The notes: generated by a model not told the origin, from the sequence alone. Counted from the stretch's first letter, positions 33,615 to 45,241 are shown. The stretch: 64,000 nucleotides of DNA from Petunia secreta (GCA_029990175.1 JARKIP010000005.1:70030001-70094000); one strand, 5' to 3'. A program made the numbers and translations.

Positions 33615-35820
33615 TGCATGCTAGCTCTTTTCCACGACATGGTGGAGAATTTTCTTGAGGTTTTCATGGATGACTTTTCGGTAGTTGGAGACTCATTTGA
33701 TGATTGTTTGTCGAACTTGGAAAGGGTGCTAGAGAGATGCGAAGAAACAAGGCTTGTGCTCAATTGGGAGAAATGTCACTTCTTAGTGCAAGAAGGCATA
33801 GTGTTGGGACACAAAGTCTCCAAGAAGGGCATCAAAGTAGATCAAGTAAAAATTGAGGTGTTTTCCAAACTTCCACCTCCAATAACCGTGAAGGGTGTCC
33901 GAAGTTTCTTAGGACATGCGGGATTTTATCGCCACTTTATCAAGGACTTCTCCAAAGTTGTGAATCCTATGTGCAAACTTTTGGAGAAGGATGCCAAATT
34001 CGTGTTTGACAAGGCTTGCTTGGGAGCTTTTGAAGAAGTGAAGAAAAGGTTAACAACCGCACCGGTGATTGTAAGCCCTAACTGGGAGCTTCCGTTTGAA
34101 CTCATGTGTGACGCTAATGACATGGCTTTGGGGGCCGTGCTAGGTCAACGGGTGAACAAGATGTTTCATCCCATCTACTATGCAAGTAAAACAATGAACG
34201 GAGCTCAATTGAACTATACGGTGACGGAGAAGGAGCTTTTGGCTATTGTGTTCGCTTTTGAAAAATTCCGATCATACTTGGTGGGGTCAAAGACAATTGT
34301 TCATACCGATCACTCCACCATCCGGTATTTGATGGCGAAGAAAGACTCCAAAGCAAGACTCATCCGGTGGGTGTTACTTCTTCAAGAGTTTGATATTGAA
34401 GTGATTGATCGAAAAGGAACCGAAAATCAAGTGGCGGACCACTTGTCCCGCTTGGAGAAGGAGGGTAGGCCAAAAGAAGAGATAGAAGTGAATGATGCAT
34501 TTTCGGATAAGAGGATCTTGGCCGTGTCTTGGGAACCAATCCCTTGGTATGGCGACCTAGCCAATTTCATAGTTGGGGAAGTCTATCCCGAAGACTTCAC
34601 ATTCTATCAAAAGAAAAGGCTAGCCAAGGATGCAAGATTCTATTATTGGGATGAACCCTATCTCTTTAGGGTATGTATTGATGGAATCATGCGGAGATGT
34701 ATTGCCGAGTCCGAACAAGAAGCTATTATGAAAGGTTATCGTTCTTCTCCTTATGGAGGACATCATGGTGGAGTGAGGACCGCGGCCAAGGTATTACAAT
34801 GTTGTTTCTTTTGGCCAATTTGCACAAAGATGCCCACGCTTGGGTGAAAAATTGTGAACAATGCCAAAGAATGGGTGGAATATCAAGGAAGCACGAGATA
34901 CCGATGAATCCCATTGTTGAAGTTGAATTGTTTGATGTGTGGGAAATTAACTTTATGGGGCCGTTTGTGAGTTCCTATGGCAACAAATACATTTTGGTGG
35001 CGGTTGCTTACGTGTCCAAATGGGTAGAAGCAGTTGCGCTCCCCAATAATGAAGCCAAGAGTATGTTAGGATTCTTGAAAAATAATATTTTCTCACGATT
35101 CGGGACCCCGAGGGCAATCATTAGTGATGGTGGGAGCCATTTTTGCAACCGAGCTTTTGCAAATCTCCTCCAAAAATACGGAGTGAAACACAAAGTTGCA
35201 ACGTCCCACCACCCTCAAACAAGTGGGCAAGTTGAAGTCTCAAACCAGGAAGTGAAGAACATTCTAGCCAAAACGGTTAATACAAATAGAACTGATTGGG
35301 CTAGAAAGCTTTATGGGCTTATCGAACCGCCTACAAAACTCCGATTGGGATGTCTCCATTCAAGTTGGTATTCGGTAAAGCTTGCCATTTACCCGTTGAG
35401 CTTGAGCACAAAGCCTTGTGGGCATTGAAGAAATTGAATATGGATTGGAGCGATGCCGCAAGTACAAGGGTGCCGAACTTGCATGAACTTGATAAATTCC
35501 GGTTCTTGGCCTATGAAAATGCGATGATTTACAAATAAAAAATGAAGGTGCTTCATGATGCAAGAATTTGGAACCGGACGTTCAAAGAAGGAGATTTAGT
35601 GTTGTTGTTTGACACTCGCTTGAAATTGTTCCCCGGGAAGCTAAAATCTAAATGGAAGGGTCCATTTAAGATGGTAGGTGTTACACCTTATGGCTCGGTT
35701 GATTTGCAATCAAAAGAAGGAGGAAGAACTTTCCGAGTCAATGGGCATCGAGTGAAACACCATTTGGGATGCGACGCCGAGGTTTGTGAAGTGGTGTGCA
35801 TCTATCTTGATGAGCAGTGA
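33615..35820 (+). pseudogene. Element C RT C-terminus, RNase H and integrase
   Basis: The frame resumes after the TSD with MLALFHDMVENFLEVFMDDFSV (FMDD is the RT catalytic box). The RT end follows (FLGHAGFYRHFIKDFS), then RNase H (LMCDANDMALGAVLGQR, TEKELLAIVFAFEKFRSYL, HTDHSTIRYL, DHLSR). In the integrase, the HHCC region crosses a frameshift near 34840 (GGHHGGVRTAAKVLQ then NCEQCQRM). The first catalytic Asp appears changed: the sequence reads EINFMGPF where relatives have IDFMGPF. The second Asp (IISDGGSHF) and Glu (GQVEVSNQEVK) are present. Further frame changes near 35310 and a TAA at 35536 precede the C-terminal segment WKGPFKMVGVTPYGSVDL, ending at 35820. Confidence 0.9.
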
Positions 35821-35849
35821 GTGGAAAAGTCATCACCGTCATGCCGCGA

Positions 35850-35884
35850 CGTTAAATTAGGCGCTTCTTGGGAGGCAACCCATG
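35850..35884 (+). other. Conserved Athila post-pol motif
   Basis: Just after the pol stop the sequence reads GTTAAATTAGGCGC then TTCTTGGGAGGCAACCC. From memory a block of this kind (GCGC..CTTGGGAGGCAACCC) is conserved directly downstream of pol in many Athila elements. Its role is unknown; it may act in RNA processing of the late ORF. Confidence 0.45.
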
Positions 35885-37470
35885 TTTTTAGTGTAATTAG
35901 TTGCTACTTGTGCAGGTGCTCACTCAGGTAAGTCTAGATGTGAAAAAAATGCAAAGAAAGAGGGAACAAGGCTAGGCGGATGCTTGGCCCATGAGGCACC
36001 CCACCTGGCCTAGCAGGCGATCCGCCCGGCCCACTAAACTGTGAGGTCGACGGGTAAAGGGTTATAACGCCCTAAAAATTGCCCACTTTGCATTCCTTCA
36101 CAATTTTAACAAAAGAAACCCTTTGGCCGAAAATTGGAACCCCATTCCATAAAAATCATTTTCATTCACCCTCTACACACACAAATCAATCCAGAATCAC
36201 TTTTCATCCCCAACTTAGTTTAATTTCGGGTATGTGTTGATTTTTTTTAAATTTTTGCTTTAATCTTCTTCAACTTTGTAGAAACATGTTTTAAGATTAT
36301 GAGTAGTTAAAAGTAGATTAATCTAGTATTACTTGTGCTTAAATGCTATATATATTGATGTTGGTACATAAAAAAAAGTTAGGGTTCATGATATAGAAAT
36401 TGAGAATTTTGATGAACTTGAACCCTTGACAATTTTTCCATGAATTTGGGGTGCTTGAGTCGTGTCAAGTTGTTCATGCTAGAGTAAACCAAGCTTGGAG
36501 AGTTGTGTGAGGATCGAACTTGAATTAGTGAGCAAATTTGAAATTCTAGAATTGAAAATTCATGTTTTGGTTAAAATCTTGCAACTATGGATTGAATATG
36601 CTAAAATTAGTTGCTTGGGGTGTGTTAGAATGTGGGGAAATCTATGGGGAGGTCTTGAATATTGAAATGTGCAAAAACCCATTAGTTGGGGAAAAGTGAA
36701 AACTCAAGAACAATGAGTAAAGTGCGCTTGAGCTTGATATCGCTCTAGATGGCATGAATTTACTTGCACTTGTCCAATTCTTGAGTTGGGATTAGGAGTA
36801 TTGAAAGTAGGTTGTTTGTTTGAAGTTGCCCGAAATGAATTCAAACTGAAGCATGCTAGAAAATTTTGACTTTGAAGTGTTTGAGCTCAATTCGAAATTG
36901 TCTTGATGGTATGCTATTTTCATGCTTTAGTTGGTTGATTGAGATGGATTGGAACCATGAGCGTAGTTCTAAGACTTTGCTTGCTTTTAAATCTCCAAAT
37001 TCATACATCTAGATCCGGTTGTTGTCTCCAACTCAATGTGATCTCTATGAAGTTGTGGTGTTCAAGACACTCTTGATGGCATGAAATTTCTTAATTCACT
37101 CAAATCTCACACACCACTAATTGATTGTTTGAGGTTGTTTTTGTTCCTAAGAGTTCATGTGAGAAGAGTTGAGGAAAAAAACCACGGCTTGAACCATGCC
37201 AGGTGGACCTCCTAAGGAGAGGCGCCCCGCCTGAATTCCCCCACTGCCCCACTGCCCAGTTTTGTTCAACAGGCGCTCCGCCTGTAGCCAGGGTGCTCCG
37301 CCTGCCCCTCTAATCTGCCTATATCAGTGTTCTTTCCAGGCGGACCGCCTGACCCTTAGGCGCTCCGCCTGGCCCCTACTCCGATGTGTTTATGATGTTG
37401 TTTTTAGTTGTTTCTGTTATGTCATGCACTCTCACACGTCTAACAATGCTTTGTATGTGTCTTAGGTACA
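35885..37470 (+). other. Element C spacer between pol and third ORF
   Basis: Non-coding, with no supported ORF. It contains further GGCGCTCCGCCTG-type units at about 37270-37285, 37300-37315 and 37355-37372, plus related GGCGATCCGCC and GGCGCCCCGCC variants near 36000-36025 and 37220-37235. TGTGTCTTAG at 37457-37466, just before the third-ORF ATG, could be a splice acceptor for a late RNA (inference). Confidence 0.55.
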
Positions 37471-39190
37471 ATGGGCAAACCTGAAAAGAGAAAACAAGCT
37501 TCATCGACCCCCTCCAATGTAGATTCGAGGGATCATGTACCCTTAGCCAAGTTACAACGACAAACAAGGGATGAGATAAGCACAAAGAAGAAGCAAGATG
37601 CTTCTTCCTCACAGGCTCGACGGGAGGGGGGAGATGAACAAGTGCCACCTCAAATACCATCTAGTGACGAGTCCGACGGTAACGAGGAGTGGAGGAAGTT
37701 GTTTAAAAGGAGGAGGGCTTACAAACTCCACATGGATAACATTAGAACCTTCAACCTAGAACGGGAGATAAGCTTGAAAGATGTTGACAAGAAAAATCCG
37801 AACATCTACCAAAGGTTCCAAAAGCATGCCAAATGGGAGGAGGTATTGGGCAAGCCACTTTGTGACGCTAATGAAAAATTAGTAGTTGAGTTTTATGCCA
37901 ACTTGGCATCGAACAAAGAAGGCGACACAAAGGTGTTTTGTCGGGGTAAGTATGTGGATGTGGACGCGGGTCCATTGAATGAGTTTCTAGGGCTTGACAA
38001 CATTAAGCCAACAAGATTCATAAGAAAGCGTGAAATGACTGAGAAACAAAAGAGAGCATGGCTTGTACCTATCATTGGGAGAGAAAAGGATCCCAAGTGG
38101 AAGAAAAATAGTGTCCAAGTTCATCGGAGTGATCTTAATTTTGAAGCCAAGGGGTGGCATTATATCCTTATCTCTAGGATACGCCCCACAAGTCAAGATA
38201 ACAAGCTTACTATGCTTCAGGCAATGATGGTAGGATGTCTTATGAGAGGGATAAAATTCAACTTGGGTGCGGAAATGGAAAAGGAAATGGTTGAAGTAGC
38301 ACTTTCTGACAAGAAGAAACTTGCCTTTCACAACATATTGACAGCCTATCTTGAGTCCAAGGGAATTGGGGGCTCTTATGGTGACTACTACAGACCCCCG
38401 AGGCACCCGTTCAATTGGTATGCATTTAAAGGATGATCCTCCAGCTCCCTCAGCTTCAGCTGATCCTCCTGTACCTGCTCTGCCGTCCACCTCTAGGGCA
38501 GATTCTCTACATGACCCTGATTCTCTTCCAGCTGATGAGCCTCCTAGGAGTATTGAGCTCGAGGCACTACCCCGAGCAGTTCAGGACCTAGATGATAAGT
38601 TGGAAAAGATCAAGACCTTACTCTCCAACTTACCTCAGGCACCACCACCTCATCCACCGCCGGCTGCCACACCCGAGTGGTTCGCTGAGTTGATGTAGGT
38701 TATGCGGGACCACACTGCAGCTATTAGGGCCCACACCACAGCACTTGAGGCCACCCAGCAGACAGTTGCCCGCCTAGAGACAGCTGTCACAGGCATGACT
38801 CATCACTTTATCTCATCGGACGAGAAGATCAGTAGGGGCCTTATTGCACCCACAGGTTTCAGCATTCCTACCACTTCTGCTCCTGACAATGTTGCTCCTG
38901 CTATCCAGCCTTCGAAGGCTCCACCTCCAGTATCTTCTGCTTTGCCTGGGTTGTCTAGCTTCAAGGCTTCTCGTCAGGTGGTGAACACTGTCAATGCAGA
39001 TGTTGATGATGAGACTCGGAGAGATCTAGAGGCCACACGAGCCATGAGGTTTGATGATGAGGATAATGATACCACAGATGATGATCTCCCAGAGGATGAT
39101 GATACTGACTTGCAGTTAGCTACCCACTTGTCACTTGAGGAGACCCACAGATGGCCGCTTTCAGATGGCAAAGGCAAAGGCCTGGCTTGA
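37471..39190 (+). pseudogene. Element C third ORF (Athila late ORF, plant transposon protein domain)
   Basis: The ATG at 37471 (MGKPEKRKQASSTPSNVDSR) begins a basic protein open to 38436. A globular block reads LVVEFYANLASNKEGDTKVF, GPLNEFLGLDNIKP, GWHYILISRIRPTSQDN and GCLMRGIKFNLGAEMEKEMV. A frame change near 38430 leads into a Pro-rich segment and a coiled coil (LPRAVQDLDDKLEKIKTLLSNL). A TAG at 38696 follows, then a second coiled coil and an acidic C-terminus (DDDLPEDDDTDLQLATHLSL) ending at 39190. Athila late ORFs are called env-like by position; no transmembrane segment is obvious here. The globular block resembles those in the late ORFs of Elements B and D. Confidence 0.75.
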
Positions 39191-40910
39191 GCACTATCAG
39201 GGAGTCCCATTTCTACCCCTCTTTGTACTTTACTTTTTCACTTAGCATGTGGGGACGATGCTAGAGTCTTTAGTTGGGGGAGAGGTTCGAATTTGTATGT
39301 GTATTTTGGATAGATTTTGTGCTCAATGATATCTATGTACAAATCCGAACCATCTTATATATATATCTACTTCTTTAGTCTAGTTAGTAGTTATTTCATA
39401 AGCCTCCAGTTTTCTTCACTTGGTTCTTTCCGAAGGTTCTTTTTGAACCAAGTTTGTATATAAAATCTTTTGAAAAATATTAATAGATTATGTGGTACTA
39501 CCTATTGTTACATTATTTTTATGGTAATCGTGACAAGTAGTTGTGGACTTTGAATGGCATGGCATGAGTTGTAGACCACGAGGTTCTTTAGCTAGCTCAA
39601 TTGTATTGTTGGCATGGTTTAAAATCTTGAACCATTACATGCTTTGTGAGTGAGTGTCCTTAGTGTGTGTTTAGACTTCGAACTTGAAAGATTACTTGCA
39701 TGTGTGGTGAGCTCTTGAATAATAAGCTTGTGTGTGTGACTTGAAAGTTTGGAACTTACCTTTAATGTACTTTGAGACGAAATCCTAGGTGAAACTTGAC
39801 TTAAGATATGATTTTAGGCTTTCTTTGGACCGCTACTATCCTAAATAGCCTACCCGTACGTATTCACCCCAGTTAGCCCCTCTAAGGCTTAACCTTTCAT
39901 TTGGTAGCTACTAAATTGAAAATCGAGCCAATTCTTGTGTGCTAAGGCACAAACCCTCTTTTTGGCCCTAACCTCCATGTGTGCATTGAAAAACGTGCAA
40001 CTTAGGTTAAAACCTATGTTTGGGGGAGATGGTAGACCTCCATGTGTGCATTGAACAACGTGCAACTTAGGCTAAAACCTAAGTTTGGGGGAGATGGTAA
40101 AAGCTTGGAATCTTATTGTGAATGTCAACAGGTGAAAGGCATTAAAAAAAAAGAGAAAAAGAAAAAGGGAAACAAAGAAAAGAGAAACAAGTGAATCCAA
40201 AAAGAATAATTAGAAGAAAAAAAAAAAGAGAAGAATGTTGAATAAATGAGGGATTAATTAGTGCCATCTTCAAAAGAAAGGTAGAATGAGCCTAAATGGA
40301 AAGAAAATGAATGTTGCACAAAAGAAAGTAAGATGATGTAGTGCTATGGAGGTATAAGTCACTATTTAGCCAAATCTACCACACCTTAAACCAGAAGCCT
40401 ACATTACAACCATATCAAGTCCTAATTGATCTCTAGTCAAGTGGCTCTAAATTAGTGGAGAAGTACAAGAAGAGCAAGTCTTTGAATCTTTGAGAAGCAT
40501 ACACGAGCATTTCTTTGTGAGAGTGAGAGTTCAAATTCTTGGAGTCCAATCTTTGTGCTAAAATATTTTGTGAGTGAAGGACTCCATTATTTTTCGTGAG
40601 GAAGCAAGTAACTTTTGAGCAAGGGGTTTGAATGCATATTGAGGCTCATGAACAATCGGAGCAAGCCGATAACCGTGAGATAGCTCTAAAGGTTCATGAG
40701 TTTCCTTTTTGCCATAGTCCGAGCAAAATGCATAGATGCTTGTCAATTGTTCATATTAGTGTGTGTGACTAGTTAGTACCAACTAATTCATTAATACAAA
40801 AATATTGTTTATGAAGTTCGAATTGTGGAACATGACTTGACTTTGAGCTTAAATGTGAAAAAGTGCTTCGACATGCTTGATTTTGAGTTGCTTGAGGACA
40901 AACAAAGACT
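39191..40910 (+). other. Element C 3' non-coding region
   Basis: No coding sequence is supported. It holds a T-rich stretch, a 65-bp tandem duplication (39971-40100), an A-rich tract (40143-40230) and purine tracts GTTGGGGGAGAGG near 39273 and GTTTGGGGGAGAT near 40019 and 40084, which resemble the terminal PPT. Confidence 0.6.
39971..40100 (+). repeat. 65-bp tandem duplication containing PPT-like tracts
   Basis: Two units begin ACCTCCATGTGTGCATTGAA, run through CGTGCAACTTAGG and end GTTTGGGGGAGATGGTA. They differ at only a few positions. Each unit carries a copy of the GTTTGGGGGAG tract found at the true PPT. Confidence 0.85.
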
Positions 40911-40925
40911 TAAGTTTGGGGGAGT
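40911..40925 (+). other. Element C polypurine tract
   Basis: AAGTTTGGGGGAGT immediately precedes the 3' LTR start at 40926. Confidence 0.8.
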
Positions 40926-42346
40926 TGATAAGTTGGTATTTTACCAACTTAAAGACTATTCTAAGCTTTCGTTTTTGAATCCAAAGACAACGTTTGGTAT
41001 TATTAATGTCATGAATTGCTCATTTTCAGGTTATACTAGATGGTATGAACATCGATTGAAAAGTGAAGCTAAAAGAGCAAGAATTGGAGTCAAGAAGTCA
41101 AAAATCTTGTCACAGCTGGAGGCGCTCCGCCTAGCAAGTAGGCGCTCCACCCAGAGGAAGCATTGTTTAGGCGCTCCGCCTGAGCTAGGCCACTGTCCAA
41201 TGATGCACATTTTCTAGGCGCTCCGCCTAGAATTGGGGCGCTCCGCCAAGACAAGCAATATCCAGGCGCTCCACCCAAGACAAGCATTATCCAGGCGCTC
41301 CGCCTGGAAAGTGGGCGCCCCGCCTGAGCCAAGCCACTGTACAATTATGCACATTTTCTAGGCGTTCCGCCTAGAATTGGGACGCTCCGCCTAAAACACG
41401 AGATTCTGAACTTGTATAAATACCAAAATCTAGGATTTTGACATTATCCAATTCTATACTTATACTCTAGAGATTTTGGGTGATTTTGTGAGCCAAGTTG
41501 GAGTCTTAACATCATTTTGTAAGCTTCTAAACTTGTATCTTTGAATATTGATTCATATATCCATCCAAATCTATGTTTGATTTCAATCCATCATTTTATT
41601 ACATCTTGATTGCTTTGATTCAAACCCTAGTTATGAGTTGCTAAATTCATAACTAGGGGTGTAAATATGCTATGGTGATAGAATATTAATTGGTGTTGTT
41701 CTATTTCATTAACCATAACACAAGTAACAATTATCCCACTCCCCATTACAATAACATTAAAATTTCAAAATCCATGATATTTGGGATTTCTTGTCTACAT
41801 TGCTAGTTAAAGACTAAGAAGAGATTAACTAGTGTAGAATGAATTGGCGAGGATTTGAGTTGATAGGCTATTCATATAGACTAACTCATCTAAAAGGAGT
41901 TACGCTCGGAAGAGATCTCATTTCCTTGGGTCTTTGAGTAGCGCTTTGAATATTCAACTAAGGCTTTGACGAGCGATTTGTGAAAGATCTCTTCTAGGCC
42001 GGAAGAATTCTAGAGAACACAATCAGAATACTCGACCATAATTATACTTGTGTTGGAAAAGTGAAGTAAAGACACTCGGTTGGAAATCACTATTAGTTGT
42101 TTGCACCCCTAGTCTCATAATATCTAATCAATTTACTTGCTTAATTGTATGTCTTATAGTTAATTGTAGCGTACTTAAAAACAACCCCACTTCTAGGACT
42201 CAATATTAAACCTCATTTGAATTTCTACTTGCAACTCTCTTACTTGACAAGCTAGTTCCCTTGGGAAATCGACCCCGACTCATATCGGGTATTATATTTT
42301 GACGACCGCCCCTCACCATTTAAGGTGTAGGATTGAGCGTGGATCA
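40926..42346 (+). repeat. Element C 3' LTR
   Basis: Complete counterpart of 14933-16352, starting TGATAAGTTGG and ending GCGTGGATCA, followed by TSD ACGTG (42347-42351). It carries the palindrome array (41119-41393) and TATA box (41413-41421). The array has slightly different copy content from the 5' LTR, so it has changed since insertion. Confidence 0.95.
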
Positions 42347-42515
42347 ACGTGATGGACCAAGGCCATAGGATCGGCCTTTGCTAGTGTAGCCACCACCCGC
42401 CTCAACAAACATTGCAGCTTCTTCTTTTGGGGTGGGTTTAGAAACGCCTTCTGCGACCTCTGATCCTTGATTTTCAACCCATTGGTCGCAAGCAACTTGG
42501 TAGTTTTCCTAATAA
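42347..42515 (-). pseudogene. En/Spm-type transposase-like gene, upstream exon piece (split by Element C)
   Basis: A minus-strand exon begins after a good acceptor (TTGTTATTAG, ending at 42513) and reads ENYQVACDQWVENQGSEVAE, then SKPTPKEEAAMFVEAGGGYT and SKGRSYGLGPSR. It continues at 14932 after removal of Element C and one TSD copy. The YGLG motif after a Gly/basic stretch is typical of plant En/Spm-type (Transposase_24) proteins; the match is from memory. Its position left of CACTA-type repeats and a CACTA terminus on the same strand supports membership in one CACTA element. Confidence 0.45.
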
Positions 42516-44975
42516 CAAAATATCAGCACAGATTTAATCAAATACATTATACACCTCAAAATCAGCAACTTAGTGTCAACATTATCTACACCTCAAAATA
42601 ATGTGCCTTATCCATAACATTATCTACACCTTAAAATAAAGGTGACTTAAATAGTTAGATGAACAGGAATAGCAAAGAAGTGCAGCAGAACCTATAGGAA
42701 TCTCGGTAGAAAATTCACATTGCATTCATAGTTTCATAGGGTATCTAAATGGACACAGAAATAAACTAAATTAACAAAACTTGAAGAAAGAGTAAAAAAC
42801 CAATCTAACAAATACTCCAGAAACTTGATTATGAAACGTTTTCCTTAATCATTCCTCCAAAAACTTTTCAAATGACAGATTTGAAAATTCAACTTAACAT
42901 ATATAGTCTAGGTGCCAACTGACTAAGGAAAAGCAAACCCTAACAAAGAGTGAAAATTTCACAACATGAACAGAGCACATAAAAATTCATGTATTATTTC
43001 AGAAATGGATTAAGGTCTAGAGCATGTAGGCTAGAAAACTGAGAAAGCAAATAAATTTTCTGAAGTTTGACTTATCCATTCCAATTTATCACAGTAAATA
43101 CACTCACACTATCATGTTCAAAACTGGTAGAGCAGCAAATACTAGCCTGAAGATTCCAAGTTCTTTTTAATTAACGCTGAACAAAAAGCGAAAACTTACA
43201 CAAGCAGCAGTACAAGATGTCCTATTAAGTTATCCGACTTTATTATCATAGGCCTGTATTGATATGAATTGTGATGAGAACTTTAACGTCCTGAACCTAA
43301 ATTTCAGCCCAGTAATAGTAAATGAAATGTTATCTTACATAATTAGTCTTATTGGAAATTAACAAGTCTTTCATGGTTTTCCAGATTTTTCTTTATAATT
43401 ATTAAATTCATTTTTTGTGTAACAATGACATACACAGATTTTGTATATATTGACTCTGTTCGGAATAACTGATACTATTGATACCCTGCTATTAATACTT
43501 GGACATACCCTGATTAGCGAGACAATCTCATACTTATGTAAAACCAGCACCTTAAATGATAAATCAGCACAACTAATATTTACAATCGATTCTTCAATAA
43601 AAGTTTATAAAAAACATTATTTCACAATAATACCGAAGATGAATACGATAATAATTTTAAGTTCTTTTGACAAGAATAATTTGATCTTGAATATATTATA
43701 GCCATTAAGTTAAGTATATTTCAGTATTATTATAGCATAATATGTAGAGAAAATTGCTATAGACTATAGAGCTAGCTTCTCAAATGGAAGGAATGGATAT
43801 TGGCTAGCTAGGAGCATTTTAATTTTGCTAATAATACCTATGTACCAATTTTGTAGCTCCTTGTTTCTTTTATTTTTGTTGATTTACTCCTTTATATATC
43901 TACAAAACATGCTTTTAAGTAATGTGTACTAGTATGAGTTATACATCCTAGTCTACTAGTCAATGTCCTGCAAACTAGTAACTTTTGTAACTCCGATAGA
44001 ATGCACCAAACTCCAAATTTTCTAAATCAGATAGAATGCAACAAACTCCGCCAACTTACTGCTATCTTTGATACACCTAATACGTAAACTACAAGTCTAT
44101 ATTATATGGGGACTCATCATCAGAACTATGGAGTAAGCTGTATAAGCTGGCTAGCTCCAGCTTGAATGTCCAGACCACTATCCTAATAAGCAACACTTAG
44201 CAACCATTCAACACCATTTAAAAAATAGTAAAATTTAATCATAAAACAAGCAAAATAACTAACGAGTAAAATCTAGGAATGAATGATCAACAGAGAAACA
44301 AGTGGCAGCAGACAGATAAGACAAGAAGAAGAAGAAATTGGCATTATGAACTGGTAATGTATAAACTTATACATGCTAGTCTAATGAGTCAATTTCCTGT
44401 AAGGTAACTTTTCTAACAATGACATACACATGTTTCACTTGATTAAATCTAGCAATAAACATGGAATCAACACAAAGTCATCAAATTCCATTTTCTGTTA
44501 AAAGAGTTTCATGGTAGCAGTAATATTTATTTGGTTCAAGAACACATTTTGTTGGTAATTGAACTATTAATATTAGTTACTCATAAATTGAGATATTTGG
44601 GTCTTCAAGAACAATAATTAATAAGGAAAAAATGGAGAAAAAAGGGGAAAATTTACCTTGTCTGAAAATCTAAACTAGCTTAGCTTTATGTCTGAAAATC
44701 TAAACTACGATTGTAAAATCAAATCATTTGAAAGGTGCTAGAATTATATTCGAGACAAACAGTGTGAGAATCAGGATGCAGTTAAATTAGTAGAATGTCT
44801 TTGCAAGAAATTAGAAAGATTAAGGATTTCTAAAATATCCACTGACCGGGACAGATTAGGGCACTACTAAAAACATTAGGGACTTCTAAAATATCCAAAG
44901 TAACCAGGGCAGATTTCTACTAGATTTCATCAAGCACAATTTCAGCGAAACAGGAGCGAGAAAGCAGAGACTTAC
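42516..44975 (-). other. AT-rich non-coding stretch, probably intron sequence of the transposase-like gene
   Basis: No coding block is supported on either strand. A possible minus-strand donor CAGACAAG/GTAAATTTTCC lies at about 44650-44670. A strong donor GTAGGG/GTAAGTCTCTGC lies at about 44968-44985. Short duplicated segments occur (around 43990-44040 versus 44390-44430, and 44825-44895). Confidence 0.4.
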
Positions 44976-45240
44976 CCCTACAAAAAAAATTAGGGATTGT
45001 GAAATTGAAGAGTAGTGGTTCGAGTGGTTGTCCCAGTGGTGGAGTAGTTGTTCCGCAGTGGTGGAGTGGTTGGTCCGAGTCGTAGAATAGTCCTACTGAT
45101 GGAGTGGTTCTCTATAGCATTTGGATTAAGAAGGAGAAGTGGTGGAGTGGTGGTTCTCTGCGGTGGATTAAAGAGGAGAAGTGGTTGTATAGTTTGTAGT
45201 AGAGTCTTATGTTTGTTTTTGCTGAATTACAAAGTAGGTT
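44976..45240 (-). other. Possible leader exon of the CACTA transposase-like gene
   Basis: On the minus strand a stretch rich in ACCACTCC/CCACTAC repeats ends at a canonical donor (GGG/GTAAGTC, at about 44975) and is preceded by the subterminal tandem repeats. It has no long ORF and would be a non-coding leader. This is a positional inference. Confidence 0.3.
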
Positions 45241-45241
45241 T

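Larger units (their letters stand above)
14933..42346 (+). mobile_element. Element C: Athila-like Ty3/gypsy retrotransposon (interrupted)
   Basis: LTRs at 14933-16352 and 40926-42346 (about 1420 bp each) both run TGAT...GATCA. They are flanked by a perfect 5-bp target duplication ACGTG (14928-14932 and 42347-42351). The element has an Asp-tRNA-like PBS, gag, a protease with CDLG, RT-RNase H-IN in gypsy order, a third ORF, and a PPT at 40911-40925. The long LTRs, PBS type, third ORF and post-pol motif fit the Athila lineage. Element D (13,339 bp plus a 5-bp TSD) sits inside its RT. All ORFs carry stops or frameshifts. Confidence 0.93.

Noticed and set aside
18871..35820. Gypsy-type RT/RNase H considered as an endogenous pararetrovirus.
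   Set aside because: Flanking LTRs, a tRNA-type PBS, a PPT, an integrase after RNase H and a 5-bp TSD show an LTR retrotransposon; no movement-protein domain is visible.
43441..43701. 86-codon hydrophobic plus-strand ORF.
   Set aside because: AT-rich chance ORF in probable intron sequence; it begins with a non-ATG codon when checked and no family is recognised.
44862..44880. CACTACTAAAAACATTAGGG looked like a second CACTA terminus pairing with 54683.
   Set aside because: It lies inside a local duplicated segment (44825-44895), the similarity to the 54683 end stops after eight bases, and the flanking trinucleotides do not match.
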